Source of the DNA: Hyaloperonospora brassicae
Lineage: Eukaryota > Oomycota > Peronosporomycetes > Peronosporales > Peronosporaceae
Direction of reading: 5' to 3'
Assembly: GCA_947650285.1 (NCBI GenBank)
Contig: CANTFL010001481.1
Span: 120,439-184,438 of the forward strand
DNA: 64,000 nt
This document shows, in pieces, positions 45,789 through 59,137 of this stretch. A model generated the notes under the pieces. The model was given only the letters and a program-made list of their open reading frames with translations. It was not told where the DNA came from and did not search any database. The translations under genes and the position numbers were made by a program. The stretch's first letter is position 1, and each line of letters opens with the position of its first letter.

Positions 45789-48013
45789 CTAAATGCAGCT
45801 GCTTCTTGAATCGGAAATGTACGGAAATAGTGCATTGGCGATGTTTACACGAATGCTGATTACACGGTACTGGCTTCAATTGTAGCGGAAGTGGTTCGTG
45901 ATATGAGGTCCAAGTCGAGCACTTCCAGGTACACGGTGCGGGACGAGACAGAAGCCACTCCGGTGTCATTTGCAGACATTGAAACATGAGACAGAAGATT
46001 AGCACGGATACTGCGCAAAGAATACACGCACAGATCGAGAAGCATTATACGTTGTTGCATTGATGTGCAAGCCACTCGGGCTCCCAACAAGTGGAGCTGA
46101 CACGCGGCAGTGCAAACTTATACACTCGACGTGCCACTGCACGAATCAATATACATGATGAGAAAAGAGGGAATTGAACCCCCGATCGCTGGATCTGGCG
46201 TCCACAGCTCTACCACGGCACGGTTCCTCTACTTCAAACACACCAAGCGATATTGCCATGCCCACGGAGTCGCACGCGTACCGGCCAGCCAAGGCACCAC
46301 ACCAATACTAGAATAAACATTATCAAGCAGTCACAACATGCTTTGCGCGCCGACTCGGCTGTTGAGGCGAGCTACTGCGGCGATGAATCCAGCTCATCGA
46401 AGTGAAACATCGGGAGCATCTGATGGTCTTGTGATCATCGTAGCTGCGGCAGACGATGTAGTGTCATGTATGCATCCCGTATGTAATCGTTTTGTAGCGT
46501 GTGAGCTTGATTTGTTGTACGGGCGGGAATACACTCATGAAGGCTCCAAACCAGTACAGCAGGATGTAGATGTGACCTACCAATCAAGAAAACACGCTCC
46601 GCAACCGCGATCCGTCTTGACACGGCGTGATAGCGTATACAAGCAAGATGACATCGAGATCCAGAATCCGCGATCTGCTATCCGCGACCAGCGATCCGTG
46701 ACGCCCGATCAAGAGCGAGATCGCTATACGTCTGGTTGGTGTGTACCATGCAACATCCTTTGACGTAACTAGACCTCGCGATTCGCGATAAGAACGAGAT
46801 CGCGATACATATGGTTGGTGTATATACCACAGCATACCCTAGTGTGTACAAGACATCGCGGTTCGCGAAATCATCAGTTGGTGTGGACCACAAAACATGC
46901 CCTGGTGTGAACCACGCGTCGCGATCCGCGATCGACCAACTTTGATTAGCATGTACTATTTAAGGTAGGCCACATCATACAAGAGGACGATCAGCGAGGC
47001 CAGACGAGACGTGGCAACAGATCCAAAGTTCAGGTAGGCGCTGTGGTAGTTTCTGGCTCGATTGGTTCAACACTTAACAGAGTTCAACCTGCTTCTAGGT
47101 ACACGCGTCAGCTTCTCTCCCGGTCCGGATGGTTGGCCTCCGGCCATCAGGAGGTCGCATACTTTATTCAAGTGATATCCCTGGATTGTGTGGTCGGGGA
47201 TCGAAAACTATCAACAAACCTCCAACCGGCGCTCGGACGCAGCAATATAGTAAAGGACAGGGTGCAAGATCGCGAGCCGGCTCAAGTGATCAGAAGGTCA
47301 AGCGGACCAAGTGTCTACATATTGAACAAGGTGATCTCGTCGAGATCGAGTTGACTCATATCGAGCACACTACAAGTATACCCGTGATCGTGTGATGACT
47401 TCCACACGGACACCCCAACCCCTCACAAACACGGTCAAGTTACCCTCTACACGATTCCACCTGAAAGAGTGCAGCCCACGATACCGACAGATACACAAGG
47501 TGAGGAAGGAAACAAGGACGTAAACGTGGCACCCCTCCGACACTCGGAGGTCTGGGTGATGGTGGAGAGTCGGGATCTCACGAAACTAGCGACCGCTGCT
47601 CAACCACATATACGGTGCTGCAGAAACCTCTTAACGTACAGATTCGAGCGATACCGCTAGTATATAGCGATTGTTTTGTCTTGGGATGTTGATGGCTTCC
47701 ATACGCATGCCAAACATAGCTAAAAACGATAGCAATACGTAAGACACTTCTGTAAAATGTGCTTGCAATGAAGTGTTGAGAATAGAGGGCTAGCAGAGCC
47801 TCATAATATTGACACGTTCTGTAAGGTAAAGAGGTGGTTCAGAAAAGATCGGTGTGTGTCGGATCGAACTACTTGCCGAACGATGAAGATGAAAGTTCGG
47901 ACGGGTAGTTAAGCGTTGTCCTTCTCCGTGAACGGTGAAACCCGCGTCAGATCATATCTCACAGCTGTCGGTTAGGCTTGTCTTCCACAAATGCACCAAC
48001 TCTCCGCACTGGG
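45789..48013 (+). repeat. Macrosatellite unit 2
   Basis: It shares catcgggagc (three G) only with unit 1, has cactgggcta at its start (as unit 3) and gctgattacacgg as a private form. Length 2,225 bp. Confidence 0.95.
46159..46229 (-). tRNA. tRNA-like sequence, unit 2
   Basis: Same sequence as in unit 1 over the 71 bases; the 5' flank differs (cacacc for cagacc on the plus strand). Confidence 0.52.
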
Positions 48014-50238
48014 CTAAATGCAGCTGCTTCTTGAATCGGAAATGTACGGAAATAGTGCATTGGCGATGTTTACACGAATGCTGATGAACGGTACTGGCTT
48101 CAATTGTAGCGGAAGTGGTTCGTGATATGAGGTCCAAGTCGAGCACTTCCAGGTACACGGTGCGGGACGAGATAGAAGCCACTCCGGTGTCATTTGCAGA
48201 CATTGAAACATGAGACAGAAGATTAGCACGGATACTGCGCAAAGAATACACGCACAGATCGAGAAGCATTATACGTTGTTGCATTGATGTGCAAGCCACT
48301 CGGGCTCCCAACAAGTGGAGCTGACACGCGGCAGTGCAAACTTATACACTCGACGTGCCACTGCACGAATCAATATACATGATGAGAAAAGAGGGAATTG
48401 AACCCCCGATCGCTGGATCTGGCGTCCACAGCTCTACCACGGCACGGTTCCTCTACTTCAAACACACCAAGCGATATTGCCATGCCCACGGAGTCGCACG
48501 CGTACCGGCCAGACAAGGCACCACACCAATACTAGAATAAACATTATCAAGCAGTCACAACATGCTTTGCGCGCCGACTCGGCTGTTGAGGCGAGCTACC
48601 GCGGCGATGAATCCAGCTCATCGAAGTGAAACATCGGGGAGCATCTGATGGTCTTGTGATCATCGTAGCTGCGGCAGACGATGTAGTGTCATGTATGCAT
48701 CCCGTATGTACTCGTTTTGTAGCGTGTGAGCTTGATTTGTTGTACGGGCGGGAATACACTCATGAAGGCTCCAAACCAGTACAGCAGGATGTAGATGTGA
48801 CCTACCAATCAAGAAAACACGCTCCGCAACCGCGATCCGTCTTGACACGGCGTGATAGCGTATACAAGCAAGATGACATCGAGATCCAGGATCCGCGATC
48901 TGCTATCCGCGACCAGCGATCCGTGACGCCCGATCAAGAGCGAGATCGCTATACGTCTGGTTGGTGTGTACCATGCAACATCTGTTGACGTAACTAGACC
49001 TCGCGATTCGCGATAAGAACGAGATCGCGATACATATGGTTGGTGTATATTCCACAGCATACCCTAGTGTGTACAAGACATCGCGGTTCGCGAAATCATC
49101 AGTTGGTGTGGACCACACAACATGCTCTGGTGTGAACCACGCGTCGCGATCCGCGATCGACCAACTTTGATTAGCATGTACTATTTAAGGTAGGCCACAT
49201 CATACAAGAGGACGATCAGCGAGGCCAGACGAGACGTGGCAACAGATCCAAAGTTCAGGTAGGCGTTGTGGTAGTTTCTGGCTCGATTGGTTCAACACTA
49301 AACAGAGTTCAACCTGCTTCTAGGTACACGCGTCAGCTTCTCTCCCGGTCCGGATGGTTGGCCTCCGGCCATCAGGAGGTCGCATACTTTATTCAAGTGA
49401 TATCCCTGGACTGTGTGGCCGGGGATCAAAAACTATCAACAAACCTCCAACCGGCGCTCGGACGCAGCAATATAGTAAAGGACAGGGTGCAAGATCGCGA
49501 GACGGCTCAAGTGATCAGAAGGTCAAGCGGACCAAGTGTCTACATATTGAACAAGGTGATCTCGTCGAGATCGAGTTGACTCATATCGAGCACACTACAA
49601 GTATACCCGTGATCGTGTGATGACTTCCACACGGACACCCCAACCCCTCACAAACACGGTCAAGTTACCCTCTACACGATTCCACCTGAAAGAGTGCAGC
49701 CCACGATACCGACAGATACACAAGGTGAGGGAGGAAACAAGGACGTAAACGGGGCACCCCTCCGACACTCGGAGGTCTGGGTGATGGTGGAGAGTCGGGA
49801 TCTCACGAAACTCGCGACCGCTGCTCAACCACATATACGGTGCTGCAGAAACCTCTTAACGTACAGATTCGAGCGATACCGCTAGTATATAGCGATTGTT
49901 TTGTCTTGGGATGTTGATGTCTTCCATACGCATGCCAAACATAGCTAAAAACGATAGCAATACGTAAGACACTTCTGTAAAATGTGCTTGCAATGAAGTG
50001 TTGAGAATAGAGGGCTAGCAGAGCCTCATAATATTGACACGTTCTGTAAGGTAAAGAGGTGGTTCAGAAAAGATCGGTGTGTGTCGGATCGAACTACTTG
50101 CCGAACGATGAAGATGAAAGTTCGGACGGGTAGTTAAGCGTTGTCCTTCTCCGTGAACGGTGAAACCCGCGTCAGATCATATCTCACAGCTGTCGGTTAG
50201 GCTTGTCTTCCACAAATGCACCAACTCTCCGCACTCGG
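48014..50238 (+). repeat. Macrosatellite unit 3
   Basis: First unit with catcggggagc (four G) and gctgatgaacgg. It still has cactgggcta at its start. Private change: gccagacaagg where the others have gccagccaagg. Length 2,225 bp. Confidence 0.95.
48383..48453 (-). tRNA. tRNA-like sequence, unit 3
   Basis: Unchanged from unit 2 in all stems and in the anticodon loop. Confidence 0.52.
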
Positions 50239-52463
50239 CTAAATGCAGCTGCTTCTTGAATCGGAAATGTACGGAAATAGTGCATTGGCGATGTTTACAC
50301 GAATGCTGATGAACGGTACTGGCTTCAATTGTAGCGGAAGTGGTTCGTGATATGAGGTCCAAGTCGAGCACTTCCAGGTACACGGTGCGGGACGAGATAG
50401 AAGCCACTCCGGTGTCATTTGCAGACATTGAAACATGAGACAGAAGATTAGCACGGATACTGCGCAAAGAATACACGCACAGATCGAGAAGCATTATACG
50501 TTGTTGCATTGATGTGCAAGCCACTCGGGCTCCCAACAAGTGGAGCTGACACGCGGCAGTGCAAACTTATACACTCGACGCGCCACTGCACGAATCAATA
50601 TACATGATGAGAAAAGAGGGAATTGAACCCCCGATCGCTGGATCTGGCGTCCACAGCTCTACCACGGCACGGTTCCTCTACTTCAAACACACCAAGCGAT
50701 ATTACCATGCCCACGGAGTCGCACGCGTACCGGCCAGCCAAGGCACCACACCAATACTAGAATAAACATTATCAAGCAGTCACAACATGCTTTGCGCGCC
50801 GACTCGGCTGTTGAGGCGAGCTATTGCGGCGATGAATCCAGCTCATCGAAGTGAAACATCGGGGAGCATCTGATGGTCTTGTGATCATCGTAGCTGCGGC
50901 AGACGATGTAGTGTCATGTATGCATCCCGTATGTACTCGTTTTGTAGCGTGTGAGCTTGATTTGTTGTACGGGCGGGAATACACTCATGAAGGCTCCAAA
51001 CCAGTACAGCAGGATGTAGATGTGACCTACCAATCAAGAAAACACGCTCCGCAACCGCGATCCGTCTTGACACGGCGTGATAGCGTATACAAGCAAGATG
51101 ACATCGAGATCCAGGATCCGCGATCTGCTATCCGCGACCAGCGATCCGTGACGCCCGATCAAGAGCGAGATCGCTATACGTCTGGTTGGTGTGTACCACG
51201 CAACATCTGTTGACGTAACTAGACCTCGCGATTCGCGATAAGAACGAGATCGCGATACATATGGTTGGTGTATATTCCACAGCATACCCTAGTGTGTACA
51301 AGACATCGCGGTTCGCGAAATCATCAGTTGGTGTGGACCACACAACATGCCCTGGTGTGAACCACGCGTCGCGATCCGCGATCGACCAACTTTGATTAGC
51401 ATGTACTATTTAAGGTAGGCCACATCATACAAGAGGACGATCAGCGAGGCCAGACGAGACGTGGCAACAGATCCAAAGTTCAGGTAGGCGTTGTGGTAGT
51501 TTCTGGCTCGATTGGTTCAACACTAAACAGAGTTCAACCTGCTTCTAGGTACACGCGTCAGCTTCTCTCCCGGTCCGGATGGTTGGCCTCCGGCCATCAG
51601 GAGGTCGCATACTTTATTCAAGTGATATCCCTGGACTGTGTGGCCGGGGACCAAAAACTATCAACAAACCTCCAACCGGCGCTCGGACGCAGCAATATAG
51701 TAAAGGACAGGGTGCAAGATCGCGAGACGGCTCAAGTGATCAGAAGGTCAAGCGGACCAAGTGTCTACATATTGAACAAGGTGATCTCGTCGAGATCGGG
51801 TTGACTCATATCGAGCACACTACAAGTATACCCGTGATCGTGTGATGACTTCCACACGGACACCCCAACCCCTCACAAACACGGTCAAGTTACCCTCTAC
51901 ACGATTCCACCTGAAAGAGTGCAGCCCACGATACCGACAGATACACAAGGTGAGGGAGGAAACAAGGACGTAAACGGGGCACCCCTCCGACACTCGGAGG
52001 TCTGGGTGATGGTGGAGAGTCGGGATCTCACGAAACTAGCGACCGCTGCTCAACCACATATACGGTGCTGCAGAAACCTCTTAACGTACAGATTCGAGCG
52101 ATACCGCTAGTATATAGCGATTGTTTTGTCTTGGGATGTTGATGTCTTCCATACGCATGCCAAACATAGCTAAAAACGATAGCAATACGTAAGACACTTC
52201 TGTAAAATGTGCTTGCAATGAAGTGTTGAGAATAGAGGGCTAGCAGAGCTTCATAATATTGACACGTTCTGTAAGGTAAAGAGGTGGTTCAGAAAAGATC
52301 GGTGTGTGTCGGATCGAACTACTTGCCGAACGATGAAGATGAAAGTTCGGACGGGTAGTTAAGCGTTGTCCTTCTCCGTGAACGGTGAAACCCGCGTCAG
52401 ATCATATCTCACAGCTGTCGGTTAGGCTTGTCTTCCACAAATGCACCAACTCTCCGCACTCGG
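50239..52463 (+). repeat. Macrosatellite unit 4
   Basis: First unit with cactcggcta and gagctattgcgg, both kept in later units. It carries gacgcgccac, which is absent from unit 5 but present again from unit 6 on. Length 2,225 bp. Confidence 0.95.
50608..50678 (-). tRNA. tRNA-like sequence, unit 4
   Basis: Unchanged from unit 2; the nearest difference is outside, in the plus-strand word gacgcgccac. Confidence 0.52.
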
Positions 52464-54687
52464 CTAAATGCAGCTGCTTCTTGAATCGGAAATGTACGGA
52501 AATAGTGCATTGGCGATGTTTACACGAATGCTGATGAACGGTACTGGCTTCAATTGTAGCGGAAGTGGTTCGTGATATGAGGTCCAAGTCGAGCACTTCC
52601 AGGTACACGGTGCGGGACGAGATAGAAGCCACTCCGGTGTCATTTGCAGACATTGAAACATGAGACAGAAGATTAGCACGGATACTGCGCAAAGAATACA
52701 CGCACAGATCGAGAAGCATTATACGTTGTTGCATTGATGTGCAAGCCACTCGGGCTCCCAACAAGTGGAGCTGACACGCGGCAGTGCAAACTTATACACT
52801 CGACGTGCCACTGCACGAATCAATATACATGATGAGAAAAGAGGGAATTGAACCCCCGATCGCTGGATCTGGCGTCCACAGCTCTACCACGGCACGGTTC
52901 CTCTACTTCAAACACACCAAGCGATATTACCATGCCCACGGAGTCGCACGCGTACCGGCCAGCCAAGGCACCACACCAATACTAGAATAAACATTATCAA
53001 GCAGTCACAACATGCTTTGCGCGCCGACTCGGCTGTTGAGGCGAGCTATTGCGGCGATGAATCCAGCTCATCGAAGTGAAACATCGGGGAGCATCTGATG
53101 GTCTTGTGATCATCGTAGCTGCGGCAGACGATGTAGTGTCATGTATGCATCCCGTATGTACTCGTTTTGTAGCGTGTGAGCTTGATTTGTTGTACGGGCG
53201 GGAATACACTCATGAAGGCTCCAAACCAGTACAGCAGGATGTAGATGTGACCTACCAATCAAGAAAACACGCTCCGCAACCGCGATCCGTCTTGACACGG
53301 CGTGATAGCGTATACAAGCAAGATGACATCGAGATCCAGGATCCGCGATCTGCTATCCGCGACCAGCGATCCGTGACGCCCGATCAAGAGCGAGATCGCT
53401 ATACGTCTGGTTGGTGTGTACCACGCAACATCTGTTGACGTAACTAGACCTCGCGATTCGCGATAAGAACGAGATCGCGATACATATGGTTGGTGTATAT
53501 TCCACAGCATACCCTAGTGTGTACAAGACATCGCGGTTCGCGAACCATCAGTTGGTGTGGACCACACAACATGCCCTGGTGTGAACCACGCGTCGCGATC
53601 CGCGATCGACCAACTTTGATTAGCATGTACTATTTAAGGTAGGCCACATCATACAAGAGGACGATCAGCGAGGCCAGACGAGACGTGGCAACAGATCCAA
53701 AGTTCAGGTAGGCGTTGTGGTAGTTTCTGGCTCGATTGGTTCAACACTAAACAGAGTTCAACCTGCTTCTAGGTACACGCGTCAGCTTCTCTCCCGGTCC
53801 GGATGGTTGGCCTCCGGCCATCAGGAGGTCGCATACTTTATTCAAGTGATATCCCTGGACTGTGTGGCCGGGGACCAAAAACTATCAACAAACCTCCAAC
53901 CGGCGCTCGGACGCAGCAATATAGTAAAGGACAGGGTGCAAGATCGCGAGACGGCTCAAGTGATCAGAAGGTCAAGCGGACCAAGTGTCTACATATTGAA
54001 CAAGGTGATCTCGTCGAGATCGGGTTGACTCATATCGAGCACACTACAAGTATACCCGTGATCGTGTGATGACTTCCACACGGACACCCCAACCCCTCAC
54101 AAACACGGTCAAGTTACCCTCTACACGATTCCACCTGAAAGAGTGCAGCCCACGATACCGACAGATACACAAGGTGAGGAAGGAAACAAGGACGTAAACG
54201 AGGCACCCCTCCGACACTCGGAGGTCTGGGTGATGGTGGAGAGTCGGGATCTCACGAAACTAGCGACCGCTGCTCAACCACATATACGGTGCTGCAGAAA
54301 CCTCTTAACGTACAGATTCGAGCGATACCGCTAGTATATAGCGATTGTTTTGTCTTGGGATGTTGATGTCTTCCATACGCATGCCAAACATAGCTAAAAA
54401 CGATAGCAATACGTAAGACACTTCTGTAAAACGTGCTTGCAATGAAGTGTTGAGAATAGAGGGCTAGCAGAGCCTCATAATATTGACACGTTCTGTAAGG
54501 TAAAGAGGTGGTTCAGAAAAGATCGGTGTGTGTCGGATCGAACTACTTGCCGAACGATGAAGATGAAAGTTCGGACGGGTAGTTAAGCGTTGTCCTTCTC
54601 CGTGAACGGTGAAACCCGCGTCAGATCATATCTCACAGCTGTCGGTTAGGCTTGTCTTCCACAAATGCACCAACTCTCCGCACTCGG
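52464..54687 (+). repeat. Macrosatellite unit 5
   Basis: It has gacgtgccac like units 1-3 and gcgaaccatcag, a one-base deletion near 53,540 that accounts for its 2,224-bp length. Confidence 0.95.
52833..52903 (-). tRNA. tRNA-like sequence, unit 5
   Basis: Unchanged from unit 2. Confidence 0.52.
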
Positions 54688-56912
54688 CTAAATGCAGCTG
54701 CTTCTTGAATCGGAAATGTACGGAAATAGTGCATAGGCGATGTTTACACGAATGCTGATGAACGGTACTGGCTTCAATTGTAGCGGAAGTGGTTCGTGAT
54801 ATGAGGTCCAAGTCGAGCACTTCCAGGTACACGGTGCGGGACGAGATAGAAGCCACTCCGGTGTCATTTGCAGACATTGAAACATGAGACAGAAGATTAG
54901 CACGGATACTGCGCAAAGAATACACGCACAGATCGAGAAGCATTATACGTTGTTGCATTGATGTGCAAGCCACTCGGGCTCCCAACAAGTGGAGCTGACA
55001 CGCGGCAGTGCAAACTTATACACTCGACGCGCCACTGCACGAATCAATAGACATGATGAGAAAAGAGGGAATTGAACCCCCGATCGCTGGATCTGGCGTC
55101 CACAGCTCTACCACGGCACGGTTCCTCTACTTCAAACACACCAAGCGATATTACCATGCCCACGGAGTCGCACGCGTACCGGCCAGCCAAGGCACCACAC
55201 CAATACTAGAATAAACATTATCAAGCAGTCACAACATGCTTTGCGCGCCGACTCGGCTGTTGAGGCGAGCTATTGCGGCGATGAATCCAGCTCATCGAAG
55301 TGAAACATCGGGGAGCATCTGATGGTCTTGTGATCATCGTAGCTGCGGCAGACGATGTAGTGTCATGTATGCATCCCGTATGTACTCGTTTTGTAGCGTG
55401 TGAGCTTGATTTGTTGTACGGGCGGGAATACACTCATGAAGGCTCCAAACCAGTACAGCAGGATGTAGATGTGACCTACCAATCAAGAAAACACGCTCCG
55501 CAACCGCGATCCGTCTTGACACGGCGTGATAGCGTATACAAGCAAGATGACATCGAGATCCAGAATCCGCGATCTGCTATCCGCGACCAGCGATCCGTGA
55601 CGCCCGATCAAGAGCGAGATCGCTATACGTCTGGTTGGTGTGTACCACGCAACATCCGTTGACGTAACTAGACCTCGCGATTCGCGATAAGAACGAGATC
55701 GCGATACATATGGTTGGTGTATATTCCACAGCATACCCTAGTGTGTCCAAGACATCGCGGTTCGCGAAACCATCAGTTGGTGTGGACCACACAACATGCC
55801 CTGGTGTGAACCACGCGTCGCGATCCGCGATCGACCAACTTTGATTAGCATGTACTATTTAAGGTAGGCCACATCATACAAGAGGACGATCAGCGAGGCC
55901 AGACGAGACGTGGCAACAGATCCAAAGTTCAGGTAGGCGTTGTGGTAGTTTCTGGCTCGATTGGTTCAACACTAAACAGAGTTCAACCTGCTTCTAGGTA
56001 CACGCGTCAGCTTCTCTCCCGGTCCGGATGGTTGGCCTCCGGCCATCAGGAGGTCGCATACTTTATTCAAGTGATATCCCTGGACTGTGTGGCCAGGGAC
56101 AAAAAACTCTCAACAAACCTCCAACCGGCGCTCGGACGCAGCAATATAGTAAAGGACAGGGTGCAAGATCGCGAGACGGCTCAAGTGATCAGAAGGTCAA
56201 GCGGATCAAGTGTCTACATATTGAACAAGGTGATCTCGTCGAGATCGGGTTGACTCATATCGAGCACACTACAAGTATACCCGTGATCGTGTGATGACTT
56301 CCACACGGACACCCCAACCCCTCACAAACACGGTCAAGTTACCCTCTACACGATTCCACCTGAAAGAGTGCAGCCCACGATACCGACAGATACACAAGGT
56401 GAGGGAGGAAACAAGGACGTAAACGAGGCACCCCTCCGACACTCGGAGGTCTGGGTGATGGTGGAGAGTCGGGATCTCACGAAACTAGCGACCGCTGCTC
56501 AACCACATATACGGTGCTGCAGAAACCTCTTAACGTACAGATTCGAGCGATACCGCTAGTATATAGCGATTGTTTTGTCTTGGGATGTTGATGTCTTCCA
56601 TACGCATGCCAAACATAGCTAAAAACGATAGCAATACGTAAGACACTTCTGTAAAATGTGCTTGCAATGAAGTGTTGAGAATAGAGGGCTAGCAGAGCCT
56701 CATAATATTGACACGTTCTGTAAGGTAAAGAGGTGGTTCAGAAAAGATCGGTGTGTGTCGGATCGAACTACTTGCCGAACGATGAAGATGAAAGTTCGGA
56801 CGGGTAGTTAAGCGTTGTCCTTCTCCGTGAACGGTGAAACCCGCGTCAGATCATATCTCACAGCTGTCGGTTAGGCTTGTCTTCCACAAATGCACCAACT
56901 CTCCGCACTCGG
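54688..56912 (+). repeat. Macrosatellite unit 6
   Basis: First unit with gtgcataggcg and caatagacatg, both kept to the end of the window. A private ggccagggacaaaaaac lies in the leader segment. Length 2,225 bp. Confidence 0.95.
55057..55127 (-). tRNA. tRNA-like sequence, unit 6
   Basis: Unchanged inside the 71 bases; the flanking caatagacatg change lies just downstream of its 3' end. Confidence 0.52.
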
Positions 56913-59137
56913 CTAAATGCAGCTGCTTCTTGAATCGGAAATGTACGGAAATAGTGCATAGGCGATGTTTACACGAATGCTGATGAACGGTACTGGCTTC
57001 AATTGTAGCGGAAGTGGTTCGTGATATGAGGTCCAAGTCGAGCACTTCCAGGTACACGGTGCGGGACGAGATAGAAGCCACTCCGGTGTCATTTGCAGAC
57101 ATTGAAACATGAGACAGAAGATTAGCACGGATACTGCGCAAAGAATACACGCACAGATCGAGAAGCATTATACGTTGTTGCATTGATGTGCAAGCCACTC
57201 GGGCTCCCAACAAGTGGAGCTGACACGCGGCAGTGCAAACTTATACACTCGACGCGCCACTGCACGAATCAATAGACATGATGAGAACAGAGGGAATTGA
57301 ACCCCCGATCGCTGGATCTGGCGTCCACAGCTTTACCACGGCACGGTTCCTCTACTTCAAACACACCAAGCGATATTACCATGCCCACGGAGTCGCACGC
57401 GTACCGGCCAGCCAAGGCACCACACCAATACTAGAATAAACATTATCAAGCAGTCACAACATGCTTTGCGCGCCGACTCGGCTGTTGAGGCGAGCTATTG
57501 CGGCGATGAATCCAGCTCATCGAAGTGAAACATCGGGGAGCATCTGATGGTCTTGTGATCATCGTAGCTGCGGCAGACGATGTAGTGTCATGTATGCATC
57601 CCGTATGTACTCGTTTTGTAGCGTGTGAGCTTGATTTGTTGTACGGGCGGGAATACACTCATGAAGGCTCCAAACCAGTACAGCAGGATGTAGATGTGAC
57701 CTACCAATCAAGAAAACACGCTCCGCAACCGCGATCCGTCTTGACACGGCGTGATAGCGTATACAAGCAAGATGACATCGAGATCCAGAATCCGCGATCT
57801 GCTATCCGCGACCAGCGATCCGTGACGCCCGATCAAGAGCGAGATCGCTATACGTCTGGTTGGTGTGTACCATGCAACATCCGTTGACGTAACTAGACCT
57901 CGCGATTCGCGATAAGAACGAGATCGCGATACATATGGTTGGTGTATATTCCACAGCATACCCTAGTGTGTCCAAGACATCGCGGTTCACGAAACCATCA
58001 GTTGGTGTGGACCACACAACATGCCCTGGTGTGAACCACGCGTCGCGATCCGCGATCGACCAACTTTGATTAGCATGTACTATTTAAGGTAGGCCACATC
58101 ATACAAGAGGACGATCAGCGAGGCCAGACGAGACGTGGCAACAGATCCAAAGTTCAGGTAGGCGTTGTGGTAGTTTCTGGCTCGATTGGTTCAACACTAA
58201 ACAGAGTTCAACCTGCTTCTAGGTACACGCGTCAGCTTCTCTCCCGGTCCGGATGGTTGGCCTCCGGCCATCAGGAGGTCGCATACTTTATTCAAGTGAT
58301 ATCCCTGGACTGTGTGGCCGGGGACCAAAAACTCTCAACAAACCTCCAACCGGCGCTCGGACGCAGCAATATAGTAAAGGACAGGGTGCAAGATCGCGAG
58401 ACGGCTCAAGTGATCAGAAGGTCAAGCGGATCAAGTGTCTACATATTGAACAAGGTGATCTCGTCGAGATCGAGTTGACTCATATCGAGCACACTACAAG
58501 TATACCCGTGATCGTGTGATGACTTCCACACGGACACCCCAACCCCTCACAAACACGGTCAAGTTACCCTCTACACGATTCCACCTGAAAGAGTGCAGCC
58601 CACGATACCGACAGATACACAAGGTGAGGAAGGAAACAAGGACGTAAACGAGGCACCCCTCCGACACTCGGAGGTCTGGGTGATGGTGGAGAGTCGGGAT
58701 CTCACGAAACTAGCGACCGCTGCTCAACCACATATACGGTGCTGCAGAAACCTCTTAACGTACAGATTCGAGCGATACCGCTAGTATATAGCGATTGTTT
58801 TGTCTTGGGATGTTGATGTCTTCCATACGCATGCCAAACATAGCTAAAAACGATAGCAATACGTAAGACACTTCTGTAAAACGTGCTTGCAATGAAGTGT
58901 TGAGAATAGAGGGCTAGCAGAGCCTCATAATATTGACACGTTCTGTAAGGTAAAGAGGTGGTTCAGAAAAGATCGGTGTGTGTCGGATCGAACTACTTGC
59001 CGAACGATGAAGATGAAAGTTCGGACGGGTAGTTAAGCGTTGTCCTTCTCCGTGAACGGTGAAACCCGCGTCAGATCATATCTCACAGCTGTCGGTTAGG
59101 CTTGTCTTCCACAAATGCACCAACTCTCCGCACTCGG
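56913..59137 (+). repeat. Macrosatellite unit 7
   Basis: First unit with tgagaacag and cagctttacc, both inside the tRNA-like sequence, and with ggttcacgaaacc shared with unit 8. Length 2,225 bp. Confidence 0.95.
57282..57352 (-). tRNA. tRNA-like sequence, unit 7, altered
   Basis: Two changes appear inside it. One lies in the 3' acceptor strand (ttttctc to tgttctc), which removes the internal TTTT and allows a bulged six-pair acceptor. The other lies in the D-arm (gtagagc to gtaaagc), which weakens the A-box region. Confidence 0.48.

Noticed and set aside
47952..48314. 120-codon minus-strand ORF repeated in the units
   Set aside because: Changes between units are amino-acid altering (Q to L, K to E), unit 1 lacks the full frame, and no domain is recognisable.
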